Shown: piece by piece, positions 49,769 through 60,742 of the stretch
Layout: every line of letters starts with the position of its first letter
Numbering within the stretch: position 1 is the stretch's first letter
DNA from: Actinomyces gaoshouyii
GTDB lineage: Bacteria > Actinomycetota > Actinomycetes > Actinomycetales > Actinomycetaceae
Length of the DNA: 64,000 nucleotides
Direction: 5' to 3'
Assembly (NCBI RefSeq): GCF_002072175.1
Contig: NZ_MVIV01000001.1
Location: 266,862 to 330,861 of the forward strand
Made by a program: the position numbers and the translations under genes
The notes under the pieces: generated by a model
What the model saw: the letters and a program-made list of their open reading frames with translations, nothing else
What the model was told of the DNA's origin: nothing
Database searches by the model: none

Positions 49769-50644
49769 ATGACTGTCGCACACCGCCTCCTTCTCATGGC
49801 CGCCGTGAGCGCCGCTGTCACCCTCGCTCTCGCCCTGGCCAGCGCGGACGCCGTGGGCGTCCTGGTGCGCGCCGATCCCTCCCGGTGGGGCCGCGCCGAG
49901 CTCAGCGCCGCCCTGGTGGCGGCTCTGGGCGGCCTCGGATCGCTCGGAGCCTCCTGGCATCTGATCTCCGCGGCGGTCGCGATCGCCGCGACCCGGACTC
50001 CCAGGGGCGGACTCGCCCGCACTGCCGTGGAGCGCTGGGGCGCGCCGCTGGTCCGCAGGATCGCTGTCGGCGCGCTGCTGGCCGGCGCGGCCGCGCCGGC
50101 GGCGGCAGCACAACCGCCCGGCCCGGATGCGCCGTATCTGGGCTGGCGGCCCACGAGCAGCCAGACCGGGCCCACGGCGACCCCGGCGTCCTCGGACTCG
50201 CCCGCAACGGACCCCTCGGCGCCATCGGCCGCGCCCGATCCGGGAGCGGGCTCGACGCCCGAGTCGTCGTCGGCGCCGCTCGCCCCGGAGCCACCCGGAG
50301 GGGGCGCCGCCACCGGCGACCCGGAGCCACCCAGCGGGGGCGGCGGGCAGGGGGCCGGGAGTCCACGGCCCCGGCAGGACGCCGCCGGTTCCACGCGGGA
50401 CGCGGGCAGCGCCCCTTCGCCCGGAACCGGGGAGGAGGCCGCGCTCGTCGTCGAGCCCGGCCAGAGCCTGTGGTCGATCAGCGCCGCGAGGCTCGGCCCC
50501 CGGGCATCCGCGGCGGATATCGCCCGAGCCTGGCCCCGCCTCTACCGGGCCAATGAGGGGACCATCGGCTCCGAGCCCGGCCTCATCCGCCCCGGCCAGA
50601 GGCTCACCGTGCCCGAGGACCTCGCTCCCCCGGAGCGGGACTGA
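49769..50644 (+). CDS. Membrane-anchored LysM-domain protein
   Basis: Cell-envelope protein of 291 residues. Two or three hydrophobic segments lie in the first 110 residues, then a Pro/Ser/Gly linker of about 115 residues. A C-terminal LysM domain follows (VVEPGQSLWSISAARLG ... WPRLYRANEGTIGSEPGLIRPGQRLTVP, in pieces), which binds peptidoglycan. AAGGGATGAGGG precedes the ATG. It is followed by the Rv3235-like gene, 94 bases on. AT-rich repeats just upstream suggest regulation. Confidence 0.82.
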   Translation: MTVAHRLLLMAAVSAAVTLALALASADAVGVLVRADPSRWGRAELSAALVAALGGLGSLGASWHLISAAVAIAATRTPRGGLARTAVERWGAPLVRRIAVGALLAGAAAPAAAAQPPGPDAPYLGWRPTSSQTGPTATPASSDSPATDPSAPSAAPDPGAGSTPESSSAPLAPEPPGGGAATGDPEPPSGGGGQGAGSPRPRQDAAGSTRDAGSAPSPGTGEEAALVVEPGQSLWSISAARLGPRASAADIARAWPRLYRANEGTIGSEPGLIRPGQRLTVPEDLAPPERD

Positions 50645-50738
50645 TCACGCCGCCCGCTCCCCCACTTGCCCTCCCCGCTCCCCCGCGAAGCCCTGACACG
50701 CGTATCCATCCATCACCGACGATGAAACGGAGCCCGTC

Positions 50739-51263
50739 ATGAGCGCCCTCCTCGAAGCCCCCGCCCCGTCCCTCGATTTGCGCCAGACCCAGGCCCTGAC
50801 CTCCATGCTCGCTCCCGCGAGGGCGGCGCGCCGCATCGTCAACGGTGCGGAGAGGCCGTCTCTCCCCTCGCCGACCCACTCATCGAGCAGCGCCTCAGCG
50901 CCCTCCCGGTCGGCGAGTGGGGATCGCACGGACGCGAGCGCCGATGCCGCCCGCGCGGCCCGTGTCCTCATCACCGCGGCCGTCGAAGTGCTCCTCGGCC
51001 TGCGGGCGCCGAACCAGCTCGATCGCTGGACAGAGCCGGATCTCATGGACGCCCTCATGCGGCGCGCGGGGCTCGCCCAGCGCCGTTCGGGCGCGGCCCG
51101 CAGGCGCGGGCCCATCGTCCGCTCCGTCCACACTCAGCCCACCGCCAACGGGGACTGCGAGGCCGCAGTGCTCCTCGACTGCGGGGACCGGGTCCGGGCG
51201 GCGGCCGCCCGCCTCGTCCCGCGCCGGGAGAAGTGGGTGCTGGCGAGCCTGGAGGTGATCTGA
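50739..51263 (+). CDS. Rv3235-family (DUF6459-like) protein
   Basis: Small actinobacterial protein of unknown function, 174 residues. The second half has the recognisable pattern: RVLITAAVEVLLGLRAPNQLDRW, then VHTQPTANGDCEAAVLLDCGDRVRAAAARLVPR and WVLASLEV, given piecewise. The first 70 residues are Ser/Ala-rich and probably disordered. GGAG lies five bases before the ATG. Its position next to secA matches that of Rv3235-like genes near secA in related genomes. Convergent with secA. Confidence 0.75.
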   Translation: MSALLEAPAPSLDLRQTQALTSMLAPARAARRIVNGAERPSLPSPTHSSSSASAPSRSASGDRTDASADAARAARVLITAAVEVLLGLRAPNQLDRWTEPDLMDALMRRAGLAQRRSGAARRRGPIVRSVHTQPTANGDCEAAVLLDCGDRVRAAAARLVPRREKWVLASLEVI

Positions 51264-51350
51264 GTCCCGCGCCCCCAAGAAGTCGGGGGCACGGGCCTCA
51301 ACCCTGCTATCGCACTGCCACGGAGCTCGCCGCCGGGGCAGTGGCACGCG

Positions 51351-54182
<2,832 letters not shown>

Positions 54183-54457
54183 GCTGCTTACTCCCTTGGA
54201 CGTGGATGGGCCGCCCAGCCCCGAGGCGCTGGATGAGTCCAGATGGGCCGGGGGCGCGGGCCTTGCACATGCTAGTGGACCCCCGCCCCGCTCCCCAAGG
54301 TGATCGGGGACTCCTCTCCAAACCGAGACCCGGCGCGGTCGGCCCGGCGGCCCCACGGGCCCTGCCGCCGGCGGCCCGCGGGGAACCACAGAGCGCACAG
54401 CGCCGCCCTCCCGGCGCGTCTCGTGGGAGCGCCCCATCCGCGGCGCGCCCGCACGTC

Positions 54458-54463
54458 GAGACT
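54458..54463 (+). promoter_or_regulatory. Candidate -10 element of the comF gene
   Basis: GAGACT sits exactly six bases before the ATG at 54470, without a ribosome binding site. The rest of the secA-comF space (54183-54457) holds GC-rich sequence in which I recognise nothing definite. Confidence 0.35.
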
Positions 54464-54469
54464 GGCGCC

Positions 54470-55345
54470 ATGACACCACTGGCACGACCGGCATCACCGG
54501 CATCACCACCGCGCCCAGGGCCGTGGGCATGGCTCGCCGCCCTCCCCACGGCCCTGGGCCTCGCGCTGCCCGAGGCCTGCGCGGGTTGCGGCCGCTGGGA
54601 GACGGCGCTGTGCCCCGGCTGCGCCGCGCTCCTGGACGCGCCCCTGGCCGAGGTCACGAGCGCGGCGGCGGAACTGCGCGTCCACGCCGTCCTGGCCTAC
54701 GCCGGCCCCGGCCGCGCCCTCATCCTGAATTGGAAGAACGGGGCCCGGGAGGACCTCGCACCGGTGATGGCCGCCGTCGGGGCCCGCGCGGGCGAGCGGT
54801 GGGCCGCGCTCTCCGGCTGGCCGGGTGACCGGCGCGACGCCGGGGCGCTCGATCCTCCGCGACTCATCGTGGTCCCCGCCCCCTCCGGGATCGCGCGCCG
54901 GGCACGCGGCAGGCTCGTGGCGGCATCCCTGGCCGACGCTATCGCGCGGGCGCCGGCGCCCCCTCCTGGCGGGGCGGGCGGCCCCGGCCCTCTCATCGTC
55001 AGCGCGGACATCCTGCGGCGGGAGAACGGCCGCGCCTTCCGCGGCGCGCACCAGGCCGGTCTGTCAGCCGCGCAGCGCCGCCGCAACCGCCAACCCCCTC
55101 CCCGGGTCCTGGCGGATGCCGGCGGCTGGGACGCGCTCATCGTCGACGACGTCGTGACCACGGGCTCCACGCTGCGCTCCTGCGCCGCAGCGCTGAGAGG
55201 CGCTGGCGCCCGGCCGCTCGGGGCCCTCGTCCTGGCGGCGACGCCGCCCCCGGCCCGCACTGCCGCGCGGCTTCCCGGCCCCGCCCCCGCGGGGCTGCCG
55301 GGCGGAGGCGAGCGGAGGAGGCGCGCAGCCGCGAAGAGGTTCTGA
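54470..55345 (+). CDS. ComF family phosphoribosyltransferase-like protein
   Basis: Protein of 291 residues. An N-terminal zinc-ribbon [15 protein letters not shown] is followed by a phosphoribosyltransferase fold with the PRPP loop [17 protein letters not shown]. ComF acts in DNA uptake in naturally competent bacteria; in actinobacteria the role of the homologue is not established. The C-terminal 40 residues are Pro/Arg-rich. Lies in the conserved secA-comF-hpf-lpqB-mtrBA neighbourhood, between divergent secA and the hpf leader. Confidence 0.87.
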   Translation: MTPLARPASPASPPRPGPWAWLAALPTALGLALPEACAGCGRWETALCPGCAALLDAPLAEVTSAAAELRVHAVLAYAGPGRALILNWKNGAREDLAPVMAAVGARAGERWAALSGWPGDRRDAGALDPPRLIVVPAPSGIARRARGRLVAASLADAIARAPAPPPGGAGGPGPLIVSADILRRENGRAFRGAHQAGLSAAQRRRNRQPPPRVLADAGGWDALIVDDVVTTGSTLRSCAAALRGAGARPLGALVLAATPPPARTAARLPGPAPAGLPGGGERRRRAAAKRF

Positions 55346-55407
55346 TCCGCTCCGTCCGCCCGGGGCGATCGCGGGCATGGACTGCCTCAGGCGCGCACCC
55401 TCATGGT

Positions 55408-55605
55408 GTAAGTTATGTGTCACAAGGCACATGGGGTGCAAGGGTCCGCCGGCGGATCCGCTCCGCCGGCGAGGACGTCGCGGGGCACTCCCCGCGACGC
55501 GCAGGAGGTGAGACCACCGCTCCAGAGCCCGCCGCGAGGCGCGGCGGGTGCCCATCGCATCGGGTCCCGGTTCCCGGGCCGCCCAGGTTCCAGAAAGGTT
55601 CCACC
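55408..55605 (+). promoter_or_regulatory. Structured leader of hpf with three consecutive hairpins
   Basis: After a -10-like TAAGTT (55408-55413) come three stems. The first is 10 bp, CGCCGGCGGA/TCCGCCGGCG with a five-base loop (55447-55471). The second is 10 bp, CGTCGCGGGG/CCCCGCGACG with a four-base loop (55476-55499). The third is 9 bp, CCCGCCGCG/CGCGGCGGG with a three-base loop (55528-55548). A full Shine-Dalgarno AGGAGGTGA (55503-55511) lies between stems two and three without a suitable start codon. The hpf ATG is at 55606. Confidence 0.65.
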
Positions 55606-56244
55606 ATGGACATCACCGTCGTCGGCCGCAACGCTGAGATCAGTTCCCGCCTGCGCGACTACATCGAGGAGAAGGCCACCAAGGTCGAGCAGTTCGATCC
55701 CCGCGTCCAGCGCGTCGAGGTCGAGGTCACCCACGAGCGCAACCCGCGCCAGGCGGACACCGCCGAGCGCGTGGAGATCACCGTCATCTCCAAGGGCCCG
55801 GTCATCCGCGCCGAGGCCAGCTCCTCCGATCGATTCGCCGCCTTCGACATCGCCATGGGGAAGCTGACCGAGAGACTGCGCCGCGCCCGCGACCGCAAGA
55901 AGGACCACCACCGCACCGACACGGTTCCGGCCCCCAAGGACCTCCCCGTGGCGGAGGAGACGGCCGAGGTCGCCGATGAGGCCGAGAAGGTCGACGAGGC
56001 CCCGAGAGTGCCCACGGAGAAGGGGGTCGCCGTCGAGTCCCAGCTGGGCGACTCACCCGTCGTCGTGCGCCAGAAGCTCCACGACGCCACGCCGATGACC
56101 GTCGAGGAGGCCCTGGACCACATGGAGCTCGTCGGCCACCCGTTCTACGTGTTCATCGAGAAGTCCACCAGGCAGCCCTGCGCGGTCTACCACCGCCACG
56201 GCTGGACCTACGGCGTCATCCGCCTCGACGCCCAGGTGCTCTAG
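55606..56244 (+). CDS. hpf: Long-form ribosome hibernation promoting factor
   Basis: Binds 30S subunits in resting cells and joins two ribosomes into inactive 100S dimers; 212 residues. The N-terminal S30AE domain begins MDITVVGRNAEISSRLRDYIEEKATK. An acidic linker (about 110-150) follows. The C-terminal domain TPMTVEEALDHMELVGHPFYVF and TYGVIRLDAQ mediates dimerisation in long-form HPF. GAAAGG is upstream of the ATG. The unusually structured leader suggests post-transcriptional control. Confidence 0.95.
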   Translation: MDITVVGRNAEISSRLRDYIEEKATKVEQFDPRVQRVEVEVTHERNPRQADTAERVEITVISKGPVIRAEASSSDRFAAFDIAMGKLTERLRRARDRKKDHHRTDTVPAPKDLPVAEETAEVADEAEKVDEAPRVPTEKGVAVESQLGDSPVVVRQKLHDATPMTVEEALDHMELVGHPFYVFIEKSTRQPCAVYHRHGWTYGVIRLDAQVL

Positions 56245-56254
56245 GAGCGCCGGG

Positions 56255-56291
56255 CCCGGGCCCGTCCTCCCCTCGGGAGGGCGGGCCCGGG
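56255..56291. terminator. Very strong hairpin between convergent hpf and lpqB
   Basis: Arms 56255-56271 and 56275-56291 pair over 17 bases with one G-U pair and the three-base loop CTC. It occupies most of the 68-base space between the two stop codons and probably ends transcripts from both sides. Confidence 0.8.
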
Positions 56292-56312
56292 GCATTCCCG
56301 GTCAGGGCACCG

Positions 56313-58058
56313 TCACACGATGGGGTAGCCGGCGTCCGTGACGGTGGTCGAGATGACGCGCCATGTCCCCGAGGCCCTGCCCCACAACTGGCCGTCGGAG
56401 TCCGAGAGCAGCATGGTCTGATCGAGGCGGTTGGCGGCGATTCCGGAGGCGGTGGGCGGGCCCGGGGACCGCGAGGCCTCCAAACCTCCCAAGGAGGCGA
56501 TCACGAGGCTCGCAGTGCCCTGGCCGTCCTGGGACGGTTCGATGGTGATGAGCTCGGTGCCCGAGTACCAGGCGAGCTCATGGGCGCCCTGCCCCGTCAG
56601 GCCGGCCACAGGGTACGGATCGCCCAGGCGCGTGGGACGCCCCTCCCCGTCGCGGATGATCGCCGCGACATCCACTCGCTCGCCGGACTGGTTGGAGGGA
56701 TCGGCGGCATCGCGATGGCGCACGGCGATCCGATCCGACTCCGCCGAGATATCCATGCTGATCACGCCGCGGCCATCGAGCCAGGCGGCGACCACCTCCG
56801 CCCGCACGCCCCGCGCGTCGACGACGATGAGCCTGCCCTGGCTGGCCGTCCATATCCAGCGGTGCCTGTCCTGGCGGGGAGGGAGGAGGTCGGCGGCGTC
56901 CGCGGGCGAGTCGCCGACGGACAGGATCGAGGCGGCCTGGGTCCCACCGGGCCCGACCCTCAGGATGCTGGGACCCGAGACGACGCACACGCCCCCATCG
57001 ACTCCCAGGGAGGGGTGTCGGGCGCCCGTGGTGCCCAGCGTCGAGGGCTGCATGAGCACGGCGCGGGTCGTGCTCGTGCCGCGCACCACCGCGCCGCCGC
57101 TCATCCCCACGACCGCGCCCGGTTCCGCGGCGGCGTCGAGAGGGGTGACCTGCGCGGCGAGCCGCTGATCCCCGGCCATGACGATGACGGTGTCGATCCC
57201 GCTCACCTCCTTCATAGTGGCGGTGATCTGAGCGACGACGAGCGCCTGGACCTCGGAGTCCCAGGAGGAGGCATCCGCGTGCAGGCGCACGGTGGCCGCT
57301 CGGTCCACGACCTTGACGTCCTGGAGTCTCGTCCCGCTGGGGATCGCGGTGGTCGCCACGTCCTTCAACCAGGCGGCGGGCCCCATGAGGAGTGCCTCGA
57401 GGGCGGCCTCCTCCAAGCGCTTGCGCGACAGCCAGCGGGGGTCGGGGATGGGGCGGTCGTGCGCGGCGTTGAGGAACCTGATGCTCTGCTGGGTGAAGGC
57501 GGTGCGCAGCACGGAGCCCGGCACGACGGCGCCCGGCGGTGGCGAGGCGATCCGCCACTGCCTCCGCGCCGCGGTGACGAGCGTGAGCGTCTCGGAGTAG
57601 TCGAGACCCTGAGCACTCAGCACGCCGGTGGAGTCGAGGCTGCCCTCCAGCCTCCCGGAAATGGAGACCCCGCCGTCATCCGCGCGGCGCACGGTCAGTG
57701 GCTCGGTGCCGGAGGCGAGCAGAAGGGGGGTCATGGGCTGCCAGGAGTCGGCCGCGCTATCGACGAGGAACTCGCGCGCGGTGGCGAAGCCGTCGGAGAG
57801 CCCGGCGGTGCAGGCCCGCAGGAATCCCTCGACGATCGCCACGGGGTCCGCGCCGTCGACGGGGCCGGGAGCCGTCTGGACGAGGACGTCACTGCCCTCG
57901 TCGACGGCGTTGGACTGGAAGACGTCCCCTTCCATGGGGAGGCTGGAGCATGCCGCGAGGGAGCCCGCTCCCCCGACGGCGAGCATCGCGATGGCCGCGC
58001 GCCGGCTCGGGAGGCGCGTGGGAGGGGGCGAGTCGTGAGTGCCGCGCGGCGCGCTCAC
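56313..58058 (-). CDS. lpqB: Lipoprotein LpqB
   Basis: Accessory protein of the MtrAB two-component system, thought to act with the MtrB sensor at the cell surface; 581 residues. Signal peptide SRRAAIAMLAVGG with lipobox LAACSS, followed by a GerMN-type domain (about 150-330) and a C-terminal beta-propeller-like region rich in short hydrophobic strands. The GTG at 58058 overlaps the mtrB stop (GTGA). Gene order mtrA-mtrB-lpqB is the standard actinobacterial one. Confidence 0.93.
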   Translation of the reverse strand: MSAPRGTHDSPPPTRLPSRRAAIAMLAVGGAGSLAACSSLPMEGDVFQSNAVDEGSDVLVQTAPGPVDGADPVAIVEGFLRACTAGLSDGFATAREFLVDSAADSWQPMTPLLLASGTEPLTVRRADDGGVSISGRLEGSLDSTGVLSAQGLDYSETLTLVTAARRQWRIASPPPGAVVPGSVLRTAFTQQSIRFLNAAHDRPIPDPRWLSRKRLEEAALEALLMGPAAWLKDVATTAIPSGTRLQDVKVVDRAATVRLHADASSWDSEVQALVVAQITATMKEVSGIDTVIVMAGDQRLAAQVTPLDAAAEPGAVVGMSGGAVVRGTSTTRAVLMQPSTLGTTGARHPSLGVDGGVCVVSGPSILRVGPGGTQAASILSVGDSPADAADLLPPRQDRHRWIWTASQGRLIVVDARGVRAEVVAAWLDGRGVISMDISAESDRIAVRHRDAADPSNQSGERVDVAAIIRDGEGRPTRLGDPYPVAGLTGQGAHELAWYSGTELITIEPSQDGQGTASLVIASLGGLEASRSPGPPTASGIAANRLDQTMLLSDSDGQLWGRASGTWRVISTTVTDAGYPIV

Positions 58059-59866
58059 GACGGCCTCCCGCCGGACACCTCCGGGGTTCGGGCCGTGGGC
58101 GCCTGGCCGGGGGCGATGACGGTGACGTGCCCCGGGGCGACGGGGGCGTCGGCGACGGCCAGGGGCACCTCCCCATCCCCGTGGGGGCGCGCCGAGCGGC
58201 GCGAGACGGGCCCGGGTCCGAGGACGGTCCCGGTGACGGCCTCGGGGGCTCGGCGGGGCTTGACACGCGCGACGGCGGGGGCGTCGTCGGGGATGCAGGG
58301 CAGGGGGCCGGGCTCGGAGTAATGGCCGGGGGTCCCGCCCTCGCCGAGCTCGCGCGGGAGGGTGAGGAGGAAGGAGGCGCCGTCGGCGGGCCACCCCCAG
58401 GCCTGGAGGGAGCCCCCGTGGAGATGGGCATCCTCGGCGGAGATCGACAGGCCGAGCCCCGTGCCCCCCAGGGTGCGCTTGCGGGAGGGATCAGCGCGGT
58501 AGAAGCGGTCGAAGACGCGCCCGACCACGTCAGGGCTCATGCCTACGCCGTGGTCGCGCACGCGCACGGCGACGGCGTCGTCGTTGACCGCCATGGTGAT
58601 ATCGATCGGGTTGGACTCGGCGTGCTCGATCGCGTTGAGGATGAGGTTGCGCAGGATCCGCTGGACGCGCACGGAGTCGACCTCCGCCGTGGCGGGCTCA
58701 TCGGGGGCCTGGAGGCGGATCTCGCAGCCCGAGGACTGGATGTGCACCTCATTGTCCTCCAGGACGCCGGACAGCAGGTCGCGCAAGTCCACCTCATCCG
58801 AGCGCAGCGTGACCCGCCCGGAGTCGATCCTGGAGATCTCGAGCAGGTCGGTGAGCATCGTCTGGAAGCGGTCGACCTGGCCGTGCAGCAGCACCGCGGC
58901 GCGGCGCACGAGGGGGTCCTCGATCTCCTCGCGCAGCTCGAAGATGTGCTCTGCCGCCATCTTGATCGTGGTCAGCGGGGTGCGCAGCTCATGGGAGACG
59001 TCGGAGACGAACAGCTGCTGGGAGACGGACATGGCGTTGAGCCGGTCGATCTGGGACTGGATGGACTCCGCCATCGTGTTGAAGGACGTGGCCAGAGCCG
59101 CGAGCTCGTCCTCCCCGTTGACGGCCAGGGGCTTATCGAGGCGCCCCTCCGCCAGGCGCTTGGCGGCCAGGGAGGTCCGCCGCACGGGGATGAGGACGCG
59201 CCAGGTGAAGACCGCCACCGCCAGGATGATGATGAGGAGGAAGCCGACGCCTGTGAGGACCACGGAGCGCTTGACCGTGTCCACCACCTGCTGCTGGGAC
59301 TCCAGGGAGTAGACGATGTAGAGCTCGTAGTCCCCGGCCAGCGGCATGGAGACGCGCGATCCGACCACCATCCCGGACACGGTTCCGGCGCGCTCCCCGG
59401 GAACGCTCACGGACTGCCAGTACTGCCGGCCGATCCGGCCATTGCGGACCTCGCGCTCCATGCGATCCGTGATGAGATCGGTCAGGCGGTCATCGGTGGC
59501 CAGAGTGTTGATGGCCACCGATGACGACTCCCCGCTGCCCTGGACGACGGCTCCGATCGCCCCGGCGCCCGACGCGGAGTCGCTGATCCCCGACAACTCG
59601 GCTTGAATCGCCGCGGAGACCTCCTCGGAGGTGGAGGCCACCGTCGTCGCCAGGGCGGCCTGGGCGGCGACGATGCGCTGATGAGCGTTGGCCAGGATCG
59701 CGTCGCGCCGGTCGTTGAAAACGTTCTGGTGGATGGTGACGTTGACGATGCTCAACAGGATGGCGGTGGCCAGGGCCCCGATGATGACCGCGCCCAGGGT
59801 CATCCTGGCGACCAGGCTGTGCCGGAAGAGGAGGATCGGGCGCCATCGGGCGCGCCGGGAGCGCAC
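58055..59866 (-). CDS. mtrB: Sensor histidine kinase MtrB
   Basis: Membrane sensor for cell division and envelope state; 603 residues. Two membrane segments (about 20-42 and 206-226) flank an extracellular domain. A HAMP domain follows, then the H-box VSDVSHELRTPLTTIK, N-box LRNLILNAIEH and the ATP lid DHGVGMSPD ... GTGLGLSIS. Beyond the kinase core is a tail of about 85 Pro/Ala/Arg-rich residues. The GTG start lies three bases after the mtrA stop. Confidence 0.95.
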   Translation of the reverse strand: MRSRRARWRPILLFRHSLVARMTLGAVIIGALATAILLSIVNVTIHQNVFNDRRDAILANAHQRIVAAQAALATTVASTSEEVSAAIQAELSGISDSASGAGAIGAVVQGSGESSSVAINTLATDDRLTDLITDRMEREVRNGRIGRQYWQSVSVPGERAGTVSGMVVGSRVSMPLAGDYELYIVYSLESQQQVVDTVKRSVVLTGVGFLLIIILAVAVFTWRVLIPVRRTSLAAKRLAEGRLDKPLAVNGEDELAALATSFNTMAESIQSQIDRLNAMSVSQQLFVSDVSHELRTPLTTIKMAAEHIFELREEIEDPLVRRAAVLLHGQVDRFQTMLTDLLEISRIDSGRVTLRSDEVDLRDLLSGVLEDNEVHIQSSGCEIRLQAPDEPATAEVDSVRVQRILRNLILNAIEHAESNPIDITMAVNDDAVAVRVRDHGVGMSPDVVGRVFDRFYRADPSRKRTLGGTGLGLSISAEDAHLHGGSLQAWGWPADGASFLLTLPRELGEGGTPGHYSEPGPLPCIPDDAPAVARVKPRRAPEAVTGTVLGPGPVSRRSARPHGDGEVPLAVADAPVAPGHVTVIAPGQAPTARTPEVSGGRPS

Positions 59867-59869
59867 GGG

Positions 59870-60550
59870 TCAGCGGGCGTCGCCGGCGCGGTACCCGACG
59901 CCGCGGACTGTCAGAACGATGGTCGGGTGCTCGGGATCCTGTTCGATCTTGGCGCGCAGGCGCTGGACGTGGACATTGACGAGCCGGGTGTCCGCGGTGT
60001 GCCGGTAGCCCCAGACCTTCTCCAGGAGCTCCTCGCGGGTGAAGACCTTCCAGGGGGTGCGGGCGAGGGCCAGGAGCAGGTCGAACTCGAGGGGGGTGAG
60101 GGCGATGCGCTGATCGCCACGGCGGACCTCGTGCCCGGCGACGTCGATATCGAGGTCGCCGGCGCGCACGTGCTCGGCCACGGGGTCGACGCCCCGGCGC
60201 AGGCGGGTGCGGATGCGGGCGAGGAGCTCCTTGGAGCGGAAGGGCTTGGTGACGTAGTCATCGGCGCCGGCCTCCAGCCCGGCCACGACATCCATCGTGT
60301 CGGTGCGGGCTGTCAGCATGATGATGGGGACGTCGGACTCGGCGCGGATGAGGCGGCAGACCTCGACGCCGTCGAGGCCGGGGAGCATGAGGTCGAGAAG
60401 CACCAGGTCTGGCGTGTTCTCGCGGAAGGCCTCGAGCGCCCGCGAGCCGTCCGTGCAGAACGACGGCGTGCACTCCTCAGCCTCGAGCATGATCCCGATC
60501 ATCTCGGCCAGGGCGGTGTCGTCATCCACGACGAGGATATTGGTGCTCAT
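59870..60550 (-). CDS. mtrA: Response regulator MtrA
   Basis: OmpR-family regulator of 226 residues, essential in several actinobacteria, controlling cell-wall and division genes. The receiver has the phosphoacceptor Asp53 (LLDLMLPG), the acidic pair at 10-11 and Lys102 (VTKPF). The winged helix ends with RLVNVHVQRLRAKIEQDP and VRGVGYRAG. The ATG at 60550 begins the standard MSTNILVVDDD. An in-frame upstream extension is not protein-like and is rejected. Confidence 0.97.
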   Translation of the reverse strand: MSTNILVVDDDTALAEMIGIMLEAEECTPSFCTDGSRALEAFRENTPDLVLLDLMLPGLDGVEVCRLIRAESDVPIIMLTARTDTMDVVAGLEAGADDYVTKPFRSKELLARIRTRLRRGVDPVAEHVRAGDLDIDVAGHEVRRGDQRIALTPLEFDLLLALARTPWKVFTREELLEKVWGYRHTADTRLVNVHVQRLRAKIEQDPEHPTIVLTVRGVGYRAGDAR

Positions 60551-60601
60551 GGGGCGTATCTTGGCACGACCATCCCACCTGGGAACACGCTGACACCCCG
60601 A

Positions 60602-60698
60602 CTGATTCCTCCTTGTGATATGCGGGGCGCCTCCCGGGCCCGCTGAGGGCACGGTCTCCTCTGGGTCGCCCATGGGCCGAGACCCCCTGATTCCTCCT
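60602..60698. repeat. Two copies of CTGATTCCTCCT in the mtrA upstream region
   Basis: Perfect 12-base copies at 60602-60613 and 60687-60698, 85 bases apart, each preceded by a run of C. They lie between divergent mtrA and the next gene and could be binding sites for one regulator. Confidence 0.5.
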
Positions 60699-60742
60699 CT
60701 GGATGGAGGAGAGCGCTGCGCCGCGCGTGACAGCATGGGGGC

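Noticed and set aside
54183-54530. Upstream in-frame extension of SecA
   Set aside because: It lacks similarity to SecA, is Pro/Arg/Gly-rich, and the GTG at 54182 has a ribosome binding site and the usual N-terminus.
55417-55605. In-frame extension of HPF through the hairpin region
   Set aside because: The residues are unlike any S30AE protein and the ATG at 55606 begins the conserved domain with a ribosome binding site.
56255-56291. Small structured RNA gene between hpf and lpqB
   Set aside because: The long hairpin with a three-base loop between two convergent stops is better explained as a shared terminator.
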